From: JANNAV01 sp031384695
Lineage (GTDB): Bacteria > Pseudomonadota > Alphaproteobacteria > Rhodobacterales > Rhodobacteraceae
Reading direction: 5' to 3'
Assembly: GCA_031384695.1 (NCBI GenBank)
Contig: JANNAV010000100.1
Location: 1 to 45,840, forward strand
DNA: 45,840 nucleotides
A program made the position numbers and the translations under genes. Positions 7,883-15,772 of this stretch are shown here, in pieces (position 1 is the first letter of the stretch; each line of letters opens with the position of its first letter). The notes below the pieces were generated by a model, which was given only the letters and a program-made list of their open reading frames with translations, made no database searches and was not told where the DNA came from.

Positions 7883-8983
7883 TCAACCGGCCGGCGGCGG
7901 CGGTGGCACCATGGCAAAAAGCCGCACAAGATCACTGTCGCCTGCGGCTTTCCAACCGTCCTGCCCGGCGGTCCAGACCTGCGAGGCGCGGGTCAACGCA
8001 CCCGATGCCGCCATGGCCACCAGATCGGCCTCGGAATAGGGGCCTTTGGTCTCGCCCGCCACCGCCACATGCCATGCGCGGGCCGCAGGGGGTGCGGGGG
8101 GTGGCGGCGGGGCTGCGGGTGCCGCACCCCCCGGTGCCCCCCAGGGCCCCATGTTCTGCGCCATGTTCATCCCCATGCCAGCGCCCATCCCCGCCCCCAT
8201 CGCAGCGCCAATGCCCGATCCGGGGTTGGCCATGCCTTCGGCGGCGTTGAACTGCATGTATTTGTTGAGATCCCCGGCGATGCCGACGCTGGTGCGCTTG
8301 TCCAGCACCTTTTCCACCTCTTCGGGCAGGCTGATGTTTTCTACATAGAATTCGGGCAGCGCGAGGCCGTATTCGGCGATTTTCGGCGCGATGGCGGTTG
8401 TCACCAGCTTGCCCAGATCGGCGGTGTTCGCGGCCATATCCAGCACCGGAATGCCGGAACCGGCCAGAACCCGGCTCATTTCCTGCAAGATCACGTTGCG
8501 GATCTGGTTGCTGATCTCGTCGGCGGTAAACTCGCCATCGGTGCCGACGATTTCCTTGAGGAACACCGCAGGGTCGGCCACCCGCATCGAATAGGTGCCG
8601 AACGCCCGCAGCCGCACCGGGCCAAACTCGGGGTCGCGGCACATGATCGGGTTTTTGGTGCCCCATTTCTGATCATTAAAACGGGTGGTGTTGACGAAAT
8701 AGATCTCGGATTTGAAGGGCGAATCGAAGCCGTGATCCCAGCTTTGCAGCGTGGTCATGATCGGCATGTTGTTGGTTTCCAACACATACATGCCGGGGCC
8801 GAACACATCGGCCATCTGGCCTTCATGCACGAACACCGCCGATTGCCCCTCGCGCACCGTCAGCTTGGCACCGTATTTGATGGCGTTGCCCTGCCGCTCG
8901 AACCGCCAGACCATGGTATCGCGGCTGTCATCAAGCCAGGTGATGACGTCGATAAACTCGCCCTTCAGGAAATCAAAGACCAT
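7883..8983 (-). CDS. SPFH-domain protein (YdjI/virion-core-like) with C-terminal GYF_2 domain
   Basis: This 366-residue protein begins MVFDFLKGEFIDVITWLDDS, the usual start of YdjI-type SPFH proteins. The SPFH domain covers roughly residues 30-240 (for example GMYVLETNNMPIMTTLQSW). A methionine/glycine-rich linker (repeated GAGMG) and a proline run follow. The tail is a GYF_2/DUF4339-type domain, with AWHVAVAGETKGPYSEADL and VWTAGQDGWKA. Such proteins oligomerise at membranes. Start: ATG at 8983 is preceded by GGAGAGAGAG; an ATG four codons earlier is possible. There are 29 bases to the DUF2927 gene upstream and six to the zinc-ribbon gene downstream. The GYF-like tail suggests a protein-protein contact, partner unknown. 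Confidence 0.88.
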   Translation of the reverse strand: MVFDFLKGEFIDVITWLDDSRDTMVWRFERQGNAIKYGAKLTVREGQSAVFVHEGQMADVFGPGMYVLETNNMPIMTTLQSWDHGFDSPFKSEIYFVNTTRFNDQKWGTKNPIMCRDPEFGPVRLRAFGTYSMRVADPAVFLKEIVGTDGEFTADEISNQIRNVILQEMSRVLAGSGIPVLDMAANTADLGKLVTTAIAPKIAEYGLALPEFYVENISLPEEVEKVLDKRTSVGIAGDLNKYMQFNAAEGMANPGSGIGAAMGAGMGAGMGMNMAQNMGPWGAPGGAAPAAPPPPPAPPAARAWHVAVAGETKGPYSEADLVAMAASGALTRASQVWTAGQDGWKAAGDSDLVRLFAMVPPPPPAG

Positions 8984-9012
8984 CTCTCTCTCCATTTCCC
9001 CCAGTTTTGGGG

Positions 9013-9969
9013 TTAACTTTCGCCGCCCGTCAGCCTGCGGGCAAGATCAAACACTATCGGGCGCGCTTCGGCCTCGGACATGCCGGGGCGCAGCGCGGGG
9101 TTGTAAAGGATACGCAGCATCGCTTCGTCCTGCGGGGTGAGCAGGGCAAATTCCTCGTCATCATTGAAGATCGAGGCGCGCGCGCTGGGGCTGTCATTGG
9201 CGAGGCCAAGGCCCTGCGCGATTTCTTCGTGCAGGCACGACAGGCGCAAAAGATCGGGATGTTCGGCGCGCACCACGGCAAAGGCGCGGGTGTAAACGCC
9301 GCTGGACCCCGCCGATTGCGCATAAACGATGCAATAGGTCGAGGCGGCCATCTGGGTTACCCCGGCCACATCGGCGGCGGTCAGTTGCGGCAGGGCCTGC
9401 GCCATGACGGGGCCAAGGTTGCGGCGTTCGTCCTCGCTGACGATGTAGAGGTAAAAGTTCGGGTTGGCGTCGCTCAGGCCAATCGGGTGCCCGGTGACCC
9501 GCGCAAGGCGCGCGAGGTACGAGGCCACGCGCGCAGTATCGGTGGCGCGTTTGTCGGCGGAAACCGAGGCACCAAAGCGCAGGCCAACCCGCACCGGCGC
9601 TTGCCAGCGGCGCAACTCGCTTGAGGTTTGCCGCTGTACCGTGCCCGAAGCGCTGCGGGCATACTCATCATAAAGGGCGATGCGCAGAAAGTTCTCGGCC
9701 AGAATGCGGTCGGTCACCGGCGCATCCTGCGTACCGCCATCGGTGCGCAACAGCCCTTGCGACAGCAACGCCTGCTGCACCTCGGCGTAATAGGTGCGCG
9801 CCGCCGCACTTTGCGGGGTTTCAACCGGGGCCAGCACCGGCGGCAATATCTCGGGCCGGGGCGGCGCTATGGGTGCGGGGCCGCCCACCTCGCAACCCGC
9901 TACGAGAAGTGCCACCAGCAGGGCCGGCAGCATTTTTGCAAGGCGGATCAGGGGCGAGGCGGCCAGCAT
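9013..9969 (-). CDS. DUF2927 lipoprotein
   Basis: This 318-residue predicted lipoprotein has a hydrophobic leader ending in the lipobox LLVAGC, then a proline-rich linker (residues about 27-55) and a DUF2927 domain. The domain shows ENFLRIALYDEY and the conserved CLHEEIAQGLGLANDSP segment. The HEExxQxLG pattern resembles a metalloprotease helix but lacks the second histidine of HExxH, so enzymatic activity is uncertain. It begins three bases after the telA stop, so it is tightly coupled within the operon, and is probably anchored to the outer or inner membrane facing the periplasm. No function is known. Confidence 0.85.
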   Translation of the reverse strand: MLAASPLIRLAKMLPALLVALLVAGCEVGGPAPIAPPRPEILPPVLAPVETPQSAAARTYYAEVQQALLSQGLLRTDGGTQDAPVTDRILAENFLRIALYDEYARSASGTVQRQTSSELRRWQAPVRVGLRFGASVSADKRATDTARVASYLARLARVTGHPIGLSDANPNFYLYIVSEDERRNLGPVMAQALPQLTAADVAGVTQMAASTYCIVYAQSAGSSGVYTRAFAVVRAEHPDLLRLSCLHEEIAQGLGLANDSPSARASIFNDDEEFALLTPQDEAMLRILYNPALRPGMSEAEARPIVFDLARRLTGGES

Positions 9970-9972
9970 GGT

Positions 9973-11157
9973 TCAGGCCGCACCCCCCACCGCTTCGCCA
10001 AGACCCGTCTTGCTGGCCTTGGCCGCCGACAGCGTATCGCGCAGGCCGGTTTCCATCTTGTGCAGTTCCACCTCGGCTGTTGCCCGCCGCGCCTTGCCCT
10101 CGTCGGCAATCGACAAGCTTTCCTCGATGGTGGCAATCAGGGTGGCATTGGCCGACTTGATCGATTCGATATCGAACACGCCGCGCTCCATTTCGGTGCG
10201 GACCACCTTGTTGGCCTCCTGCAGGTTGTTGGCATTGGCCGTCAGCAACTCGTTGGTCAGATCATTGGCATCGCGGATCGCCTCGGCCGCCTCACGCGAG
10301 CGTTGGATGGTCACCGCCTGCGCCAGTTGGGTTTCCCACAAAGGCACAGTGTTCATCAGGGTGGAGTTGATCTTGCCCACCAGGCTTTTATCGTTTTCCT
10401 GCACCAGACGGATCGAGGGCAGCGATTGCATCGTCACCTGCCGCGTCAGTTGCAGATCGTAGACCCGGCGTTCCAGATCATCGCGGGCCGAGCGCATGTC
10501 GCGCAATTCCTGCGCCACCTTCACCTGATCGGCCTCGGCGGCGGCCTTGACAGCGGCCTCTTTGGCGGGGATGGCCCCGGTATCAAGTTCGGCCAGCTTG
10601 GCCTGCCCGGCGGCAATGTAAAGGCCCAGCTCGTCATAGAAGGTCAGGGTCTTGGCATAGAGGATATCGAGGCTTTTGATATCTTTCAGCAGCGCGGTCT
10701 GATGCACCAGCAGGTTGTCGGTCACCTTGTCGATCTGGCCCTGCACCTCTTCATAGCGGGCCATGAAATGCGCCAGCGGGGCGGCAGCCCCGGTCAGCCG
10801 CTCCCACCACGAACGCTCGCGGTTCACATCCAGTTCCTCGCCGGAAAAGCCGCGGATGGTGCTGACAATCTGGCGCAGACTGTCTCCCGCCGGGCCTACA
10901 TCCTTGTTTTTCACCCCCGACAGCATTTCCTGACTGATCACCTGCAATTCGGCCTGCGCGCCCGAGCCGAACGAGATGATGGATTGGGTGTTGGCCATAT
11001 CCAACTCGCTCATCCGCTTGCGGATATCCTCGACCACCGGCGCCGGAGCGGCCTCAAGCGCCACGATAGCGGTGCCCGGTTCAGCCAGAATGGTGGCGGT
11101 CACCTTTTCAACCTCGGCCAAGGCGCTGGTGGCGGCATCGCGGACGGTATCTGTCAT
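9973..11157 (-). CDS. Toxic anion resistance protein, TelA/KlaA family (YaaN-like)
   Basis: This 394-residue, mostly helical, coiled-coil-rich protein is of the TelA family. Characteristic parts are SIISFGSGAQAELQVISQEML near the start, the SWWERLTG segment, LDILYAKTLTFYDELGLYIAAG, LTRQVTMQSLPSIRLVQENDKSLV and the C-terminal helix with NATLIATIEESLSIADEGKA. TelA proteins were named for tellurite resistance but are now linked to envelope stress and daptomycin/nisin-type resistance in Firmicutes. Start: ATG at 11157; the open frame extends nine codons more without family similarity. It follows the XpaC-like gene by 60 bases and precedes the DUF2927 gene by three. Confidence 0.93.
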   Translation of the reverse strand: MTDTVRDAATSALAEVEKVTATILAEPGTAIVALEAAPAPVVEDIRKRMSELDMANTQSIISFGSGAQAELQVISQEMLSGVKNKDVGPAGDSLRQIVSTIRGFSGEELDVNRERSWWERLTGAAAPLAHFMARYEEVQGQIDKVTDNLLVHQTALLKDIKSLDILYAKTLTFYDELGLYIAAGQAKLAELDTGAIPAKEAAVKAAAEADQVKVAQELRDMRSARDDLERRVYDLQLTRQVTMQSLPSIRLVQENDKSLVGKINSTLMNTVPLWETQLAQAVTIQRSREAAEAIRDANDLTNELLTANANNLQEANKVVRTEMERGVFDIESIKSANATLIATIEESLSIADEGKARRATAEVELHKMETGLRDTLSAAKASKTGLGEAVGGAA

Positions 11158-11217
11158 GATTTCACTTTCATCTTCAGGCCCCAAGGGCGATGGCAGCGGC
11201 GGGCTTTGCGCAAAGCA

Positions 11218-12099
11218 TCAGCCTTCCAGTTTCAAACGGTCACGCAGCACCGCGATCTCTATATCAAGGCCGGTGCTGTTGTTGGCCAGCAGCGCCTTGG
11301 TGCGGCTGGCGAAATTGGTTTCAAGATCGGTCAGCAGCGCCTCATAATCGGCGCGCGGCTTGGGATCGCGGCTTTGGGCATAGATGTCGGCGAATTTCAC
11401 CGTCGCGTCGCGCGCGCCCATCAGGTACACCGAAAGATACTTGCGCGCCGCCGTCAGATCACCGGGATCCGCCTCGACAGAGCGGAACAGCACGCGGGCG
11501 GCAGTGGCGAATTTCTCCACCCGCGCCTCAAGGCTGCGGTCGCCCGCGCGCAGAATCGCATCGCGCATGCCCGCCAGATGCGCCTCGGCTTCGGTCACGG
11601 CGCGGGCCACCCGGTCGGTCTGAAACTGGTCCATGCCTTCCATGCCCTTGTCAGCGAGGGGATCAGCACCGAACGCGCCAAAGTGCAGGGCTGCGCCCAG
11701 AACGCCGAACAAGACCGGATAGATCAGCCCCGGTTGCGCGATCATGCCGCCCAGAACCAAGCCCACCCCCGTCAACACCGAAGCGATCAGCTTGCGCGGC
11801 AAAGCCGGGCGGCGGGCGACGCGGCGGGCGTCATATTCGGCCTGCGCCCGGATGCCTTCGCGCGTCAGCCAGGCCGCCAGCAACAGCACGCCGCAGGTGA
11901 CGAGGCCAAAGATCAGCCCGCGCGGATCGCCGCGAAAGGCGTTTAAGGCAAAGATCAGCGGCACCGCGAACAAAAACCATGTGCGGCCCTGATGGCCCGT
12001 TGGGGCCTCGGCCACGGACTGCGGCGCATGCCCGGTTTCAGGGCCAGTAGCAGGGCGGTTGGCATCCGGGCTGAACTTGCCGCCAAAACGTTGCGCCAT
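11218..12099 (-). CDS. XpaC-like membrane protein (5-bromo-4-chloroindolyl phosphate hydrolysis family)
   Basis: This 293-residue protein has about four predicted membrane segments in the first half (TWFLFAVPLIFALNAF, LIFGLVTCGVLLLAAWL, LIASVLTGVGLVLGGMI and LIYPVLFGVLGAALHFGAF), then a helical cytosolic domain ending DIEIAVLRDRLKLEG. This is the layout of XpaC, whose gene sits next to the TelA gene yaaN in Bacillus. The family name comes from an old phosphatase assay and should not be read as proof of phosphatase activity. Its ATG overlaps the stop of the upstream microprotein gene by one base (TGATG), and telA follows. A membrane platform for TelA is a reasonable inference. Confidence 0.82.
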   Translation of the reverse strand: MAQRFGGKFSPDANRPATGPETGHAPQSVAEAPTGHQGRTWFLFAVPLIFALNAFRGDPRGLIFGLVTCGVLLLAAWLTREGIRAQAEYDARRVARRPALPRKLIASVLTGVGLVLGGMIAQPGLIYPVLFGVLGAALHFGAFGADPLADKGMEGMDQFQTDRVARAVTEAEAHLAGMRDAILRAGDRSLEARVEKFATAARVLFRSVEADPGDLTAARKYLSVYLMGARDATVKFADIYAQSRDPKPRADYEALLTDLETNFASRTKALLANNSTGLDIEIAVLRDRLKLEG

Positions 12100-12182
12100 C
12101 AGGTGGCCCCGCTGATGGCGACATAGACCATCAAAGCCAAAAGCAGTGCGAACGACAGGGTCCGAAGCGTTCTGGCAGACAT
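12099..12182 (-). CDS. 27-residue single-span membrane microprotein
   Basis: MSARTLRTLSFALLLALMVYV plus six further residues and a stop makes 27 amino acids. A basic N-terminus (three arginines... two within the first seven residues) precedes one hydrophobic segment, so it should insert N-in. The ribosome site is strong (GGAGG five bases before the ATG at 12182). Its stop overlaps the XpaC-like start by one base (TGATG). That arrangement and the strong Shine-Dalgarno make it a real translated gene or a coupling leader for the operon. It resembles no family I know. It would be the first gene of the six-gene unit. Confidence 0.7.
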   Translation of the reverse strand: MSARTLRTLSFALLLALMVYVAISGAT

Positions 12183-12318
12183 TCAGCCTCCGAAATCACC
12201 AGTGCCCGCAAGGTGCAGACGCGTTACCAGGCAAGAGTGCGCCAAGTATGGCCTTTGGTGCAATAGCTGGCGAGTGCCCCCGGCGGGGAAACGGCGGCAA
12301 TCTTCCCCCCAAACCGCG

Positions 12319-13503
12319 TCAGACGCGGCCGCCACTGCGCGGTGTGGGCCTGCCCCGCGCACCGGTTGCCGGTTTCAGCCCGGGTTTCGCGGGCGATCTG
12401 CGGGCGGGCTTGGCGGCTGGCTTGTCGGCGGGTTTGGCGGCGGGTTTGGCGAAAGGCTTGGCGCTCGCTGCGCGCGTGCGCTTGGCCGGATCGGCACTGT
12501 CGATCTCGCGCGGTTTGCGCGTGCCGGGCTTGGCGCTGGCGGATTTATGCGCGGCCGCAGGTTTTGCAGCACTTGCATTGCGGGCTTTCGGTGCCGCTGG
12601 TCGCGGCTTTATCGCCGCACTCCACGCCTCGGACAATTCGCGCAGGCCCGCCGATTGTGTGGCAGGTGCGGGCTTGCCTTCGGGCCTTTTGCTTGACGTG
12701 GTGCGCAGCCGCGCGGGTTTCGCATCGTCCACCGTCGGCCCCTCGCCCAACTGATCACGCAGCACCCGGCCCTTCACCTCTTCCACATCCCCCGGTGCCA
12801 GATCGCCCAGCCGGAACGGGCCATAACTGATGCGGATCAACCGGTTGACCGTCAGCCCGATGGCGTTCAGTGCCCGGCGGATCTCGCGGTTCTTGCCCTC
12901 ACGCAGGCCGATGGTCAGCCAGGCATTCGCCCCCTGAATGCGGTCCAGCACCACCAGCATCGGCTGAAACCGCTCCTCATCAACGGTGATGCCTTTGCGC
13001 AAAGGCTCCAGATCAACATCCGTCGGATTGCCGTTGATGCGCACCCGGTACTTGCGCAGCCAGCCGGTGGAGGGCAGTTCCAGCCGCCGCTTCAACTCGC
13101 CGTCATTGGTCAGCAGCAACAGCCCTTCCGAGTTCAGATCAAGCCTGCCGATCGACATCACACGCGGCAAATCCTCGGGCAGATGATCGAACACCGTGTC
13201 GCGGCCCTTCTCGTCGGCGTTCGAGGTAACCAGCCCCTCGGGCTTGTAATAAAGCCAAAGCCGCGCTGGTTCCGCCTCGGCCAGAGGCTCGCCGTTGACG
13301 GTGATGCGGTCTTTGGCGGTGACGTTCAGGGCGGGGCTGGTGATCAGCTTGCCGTTCACCTTGACATGACCCAGCTCGATCATCCGCTCGGCCTCGCGCC
13401 GCGAAGCAACCCCGGCGCGGGACAGCACCTTGGCGATCCGCTCGCCTTCGGGTGTGGTTTTGGGAGCGGGATTTGGGGGGGGCTGCTTTTCTTTTCCGGC
13501 CAT
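12319..13503 (-). CDS. rluB: 23S rRNA pseudouridine synthase, RluB/RsuA family, with long basic tail
   Basis: The 394-residue protein has an N-terminal S4 RNA-binding domain (about residues 20-66, ERIAKVLSRAGVASRREAERMI). The RsuA/RluB catalytic domain follows, with the catalytic aspartate in GRLDLNSEGLLLLTND and the KYRVRINGNP and GKNREIRRAL signatures. RluB makes pseudouridine 2605 in 23S rRNA (E. coli numbering); RluE/RluF activity cannot be excluded. The last about 140 residues are low-complexity and rich in lysine, alanine and proline (repeated AKPA/KPA), longer than in enterobacterial RluB, and are probably disordered and RNA-binding. Start: ATG at 13503 has AAGG nine bases upstream; the ATG three codons earlier abuts that site. 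Divergent from tadA. Confidence 0.9.
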   Translation of the reverse strand: MAGKEKQPPPNPAPKTTPEGERIAKVLSRAGVASRREAERMIELGHVKVNGKLITSPALNVTAKDRITVNGEPLAEAEPARLWLYYKPEGLVTSNADEKGRDTVFDHLPEDLPRVMSIGRLDLNSEGLLLLTNDGELKRRLELPSTGWLRKYRVRINGNPTDVDLEPLRKGITVDEERFQPMLVVLDRIQGANAWLTIGLREGKNREIRRALNAIGLTVNRLIRISYGPFRLGDLAPGDVEEVKGRVLRDQLGEGPTVDDAKPARLRTTSSKRPEGKPAPATQSAGLRELSEAWSAAIKPRPAAPKARNASAAKPAAAHKSASAKPGTRKPREIDSADPAKRTRAASAKPFAKPAAKPADKPAAKPARRSPAKPGLKPATGARGRPTPRSGGRV

Positions 13504-13579
13504 GACTGTCATCCTTGGCGCGTGGCGGCCAACCTTGCGGGATACGCGCCCACCGATGCCCTAGGATATTTGAGCCGGT

Positions 13580-14041
13580 ATGAAAGCGCAACGCACCTTC
13601 CAGTCCTTCATGGAGATCGCCCTTGAGGAGGCGCGCGCGGCGGGGCTGCGCGGCGAAGTGCCTGTAGGCGCTTGCATAATTCGGGATGGGGTGGTGGTGG
13701 CGCGGGCCGGAAACCGGGTGCGCGAACTCACCGATCCCACCGCCCATGCCGAGGTTTTGGTGATCCGCGAGGCCTGCAGGCAGGCGGGATCGGAACGCAT
13801 AGCCGGGGCGGATATCTATGTGACGCTGGAGCCTTGTGTGATCTGTGCGGGGGTTATTTCGGCGGCGCGCATTGCGCGGCTGTATTACGGGGCTAATGAT
13901 CTGAAATCAGGCGGTATTTCGGTGGGCGCGCGGGTGTTTTCGCACCCCCAGTGCCACCATGCGCCGCAGGTTTATGACGGCATCGGGGCGGCGGAGGCCG
14001 AGGCGCTTCTGAAGGCGTTCTTTGCCGGGCGGCGGGGATAG
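13580..14041 (+). CDS. tadA: tRNA adenosine(34) deaminase
   Basis: This 153-residue zinc-dependent deaminase converts A34 to inosine in tRNA-Arg(ACG). The zinc/catalytic motif is H56-A57-E58, and the second motif is P85-C86-V-I-C89 within TLEPCVICAGVISAARI. The usual TadA sequence is PCxMCAGAI, so the isoleucine here is a mild variant. GEVPVGACIIRDG and ARVFSHPQCHHAPQV (DxxxHHR/KxV-type region) support the family. Length and start (MKAQRTFQSFMEIALEEA) are usual. Divergent from rluB with a 76-base spacer that must hold both promoters. GuaD-like activity is a less likely alternative. Confidence 0.9.
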   Translation: MKAQRTFQSFMEIALEEARAAGLRGEVPVGACIIRDGVVVARAGNRVRELTDPTAHAEVLVIREACRQAGSERIAGADIYVTLEPCVICAGVISAARIARLYYGANDLKSGGISVGARVFSHPQCHHAPQVYDGIGAAEAEALLKAFFAGRRG

Positions 14042-14198
14042 CGCCGCCAAAATCACCGTCGCTCCGCTGTCGGTTTTGGGTCGGGTGGCTGGAGGGTATC
14101 CGTCCCTACGCCTGTCGGGCGTCTATCGGGCTGATTTTTCTGCACATAACCGGTGATGGCTGCGATACCGAGGGCGGTAATCCCGTCAAAAGATCAAC

Positions 14199-14846
14199 CT
14201 ATTTGACCGCAGCACCAAGTGGCACTGCGTTCGATTGCGAGTGGTTCGCATAGGTGTCCCACGTCGGGGTGTAGTCATCTGCCTGATTGCCCCACACGGT
14301 CCAACCGACACGTGGCCCACGTGCAAACATCTCGAGCCGGGGACCGCTGCTACAGCCTTCAATCAGGCCATATTGCTCGTCAGGCTTTCGGCTATGTTCG
14401 CGCTTTTGGGTAGACAGAATGTTTTCCTGTGTCCGCCCCTGTTGCAGCGTGCGGGCATTCTTGCCGCGCACCCCGAACAACAGGATCTCGGTCACATTTC
14501 GGAAATAGAACCCAACGCCCCGACGGTCCGGCCCACCGTCTTTACGGATTTTATACCAAATGACGTTGGATTTATAGCCAAATCCCCAGCATTCCATGAC
14601 CTTCAGGCCATCCGGCAGTAAAGCGTTTGGAACCCACAGGTAAAGATGAGCCGTATCGGCCACAACGGATGCTACGGGGAGGTCGCAGATTTCTCGCAAG
14701 TTCATGGTAGAATAACGTGACAAGCGTTTATGCTCAGGGGCCATCTTGCCCGTGCGGTTCTGGAACTGCCAAGGCGGGTCGGCAAGGATGGTGCGAAACT
14801 TGGTTGTGCCCGCCTTCGTAAGGAGGTCATCGGCGGCACTGATCAT
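14199..14846 (-). CDS. MT-A70 family adenine-N6 DNA methyltransferase (type II modification enzyme)
   Basis: This 215-residue methyltransferase has the catalytic motif DPPW (TILADPPWQFQNRTG), then LPVASVVADTAHLYLWVPN, GYKSNVIWYKI and RPRKPDEQYGLIE-like features, here REHSRKPDEQYGLIEG. MT-A70 enzymes with this layout methylate adenine N6 and often act as the modification partner of BglII/BstYI-type endonucleases. Start: ATG at 14846 with GGAGG seven bases upstream. It shares ATGA with the stop of the endonuclease gene. Base composition is lower in GC than in neighbouring genes. The target sequence cannot be read from the gene; a GATC-containing site would fit the partner. Confidence 0.88.
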   Translation of the reverse strand: MISAADDLLTKAGTTKFRTILADPPWQFQNRTGKMAPEHKRLSRYSTMNLREICDLPVASVVADTAHLYLWVPNALLPDGLKVMECWGFGYKSNVIWYKIRKDGGPDRRGVGFYFRNVTEILLFGVRGKNARTLQQGRTQENILSTQKREHSRKPDEQYGLIEGCSSGPRLEMFARGPRVGWTVWGNQADDYTPTWDTYANHSQSNAVPLGAAVK

Positions 14847-15436
14847 TCGGCGTCCTCCAGAAATAGCGATTTTGTGATGCCAAACACCAAAAGCGGACAA
14901 CCCGCTCCGCCGCCACCTTCTATTCGTGGCAGCAATTTTGACATGTGAGTAGTTGAATTTCCGTAAGAAGTTCCTCGGCCAAGTTCGTTGAAAACGTCCT
15001 GCAGTTCGTCCGCGCGCGTGACGATAATTCCCACGCTTACCGCGCGCAGATCAAAAAGCAGGCGAAAGTTGTTCAAGTCTCGGTCAAAAAATGGGTCTTT
15101 ATTGTTCCATTCAATTTCCAGGGCAACGCCATTCTTGAAGCAGTCAATCTTGTGTGTCGGCGAATCCAGCCGCGCGCCGTCAACTTCAATCGCTGTCTGA
15201 AATTGTTTTTCTGCCCAGCCTCTATTGGTGAGAAAACCATCGATGAAGGCAGACAATCGAGATTTGTTGCCGCCACCTTGGCTGATCCAAGACTTGCGCA
15301 GCCGAAACGCTGAGAGCACATCCAGTATGTCTTGCCATTCGTGAGGAAAGTCCTGTGAAAGGATCGCACTCGCATGCTTCCACTCATGGCACTCATAGTT
15401 TTCCCAAATGAATTGAGGGAGGCGTGAACTCAACAT
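14843..15436 (-). CDS. BglII/BstYI-like type II restriction endonuclease
   Basis: This 197-residue protein is close in length to BstYI (about 203) and BglII (about 223). It shows MLSSRLPQFIWENYECHEW, then RGWAEKQFQTAIEVDG, KIDCFKNGVALEIEWNNKDPFFDRDLNNFRLL and SVGIIVTRADEL. The stretch from the acidic EVDG through the charged EIEWNNKD fits the PD-(D/E)xK-like core of the BglII family. Start: ATG at 15436 with GGAG eight bases upstream; the open frame runs 32 codons further without support. GC is visibly lower: 15061-15120 has 23 G/C of 60 by my count. It precedes the methyltransferase with a four-base overlap. Assignment rests on the motif and partner. Confidence 0.78.
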   Translation of the reverse strand: MLSSRLPQFIWENYECHEWKHASAILSQDFPHEWQDILDVLSAFRLRKSWISQGGGNKSRLSAFIDGFLTNRGWAEKQFQTAIEVDGARLDSPTHKIDCFKNGVALEIEWNNKDPFFDRDLNNFRLLFDLRAVSVGIIVTRADELQDVFNELGRGTSYGNSTTHMSKLLPRIEGGGGAGCPLLVFGITKSLFLEDAE

Positions 15437-15448
15437 TTTGTAGCTCCG

Positions 15449-15473
15449 AGCTAAGCAGATACGGTACTTAGCT
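15449..15473. promoter_or_regulatory. Inverted repeat in front of the restriction gene (possible operator)
   Basis: AGCTAAG (15449-15455) and CTTAGCT (15467-15473) form a perfect seven-base inverted repeat with an 11-base spacer, ending 12 bases before the endonuclease ATG. It touches the ribosome-binding region, so a protein or RNA hairpin here could limit endonuclease production. No controller (C-protein) gene is present in the island. Confidence 0.4.
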
Positions 15474-15772
15474 GCACCGTGGCGCGCAAGCGCGAAACTT
15501 GCAGGTGGCTTCAGTGGCTTCAAACTCGGCAACGGTGGTGAACGGCATTCTGGCGCCTTGGACGGGGGGGAATCTGGCGGGGTGGCGGGGTTGGGGCAAG
15601 GGGGTTGTGGGAGAGGGGAGATCGTCGGGGTACACCCCGACCTACGGACGCGGCGATGTGGCGTTCGGGTTACAGCGGGTTGGGAATGGCGGGGGGCATG
15701 GGTTTTGGGCTTTGATTCGCGCGGCGATGCTTTATGTTACGCAAACCAACCACGGGTTTGAGGAGGATTGAC
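15474..15772. other. Non-coding stretch right of the restriction-modification island
   Basis: About 300 bases without a supported gene. It is strongly G-rich on the plus strand around 15565-15625 and contains GTCGGGGT-AC-ACCCCGAC, an eight-base inverted repeat near 15629-15646. The plus-strand frames across it lack start signals. It probably contains the promoter of the leftward restriction unit at its left end and that of the small rightward gene at 15773 on its right. Confidence 0.5.

Noticed and set aside
6605..9016. 803-codon open frame on the plus strand
   Set aside because: It lies opposite the zinc-ribbon and SPFH genes and starts inside repeat DNA; no ribosome site or recognisable domain.
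9628..11946. 772-codon open frame on the plus strand
   Set aside because: It runs antisense to the DUF2927, TelA and XpaC-like genes and shows the histidine/glycine/arginine bias of a GC-rich shadow frame.
14042..14198. Terminator or attachment site left of the restriction-modification island
   Set aside because: CCAAAATCACCG and CGGTTTTGG can pair imperfectly, but no T-run follows, and I found no direct repeat shared with the island's right flank.
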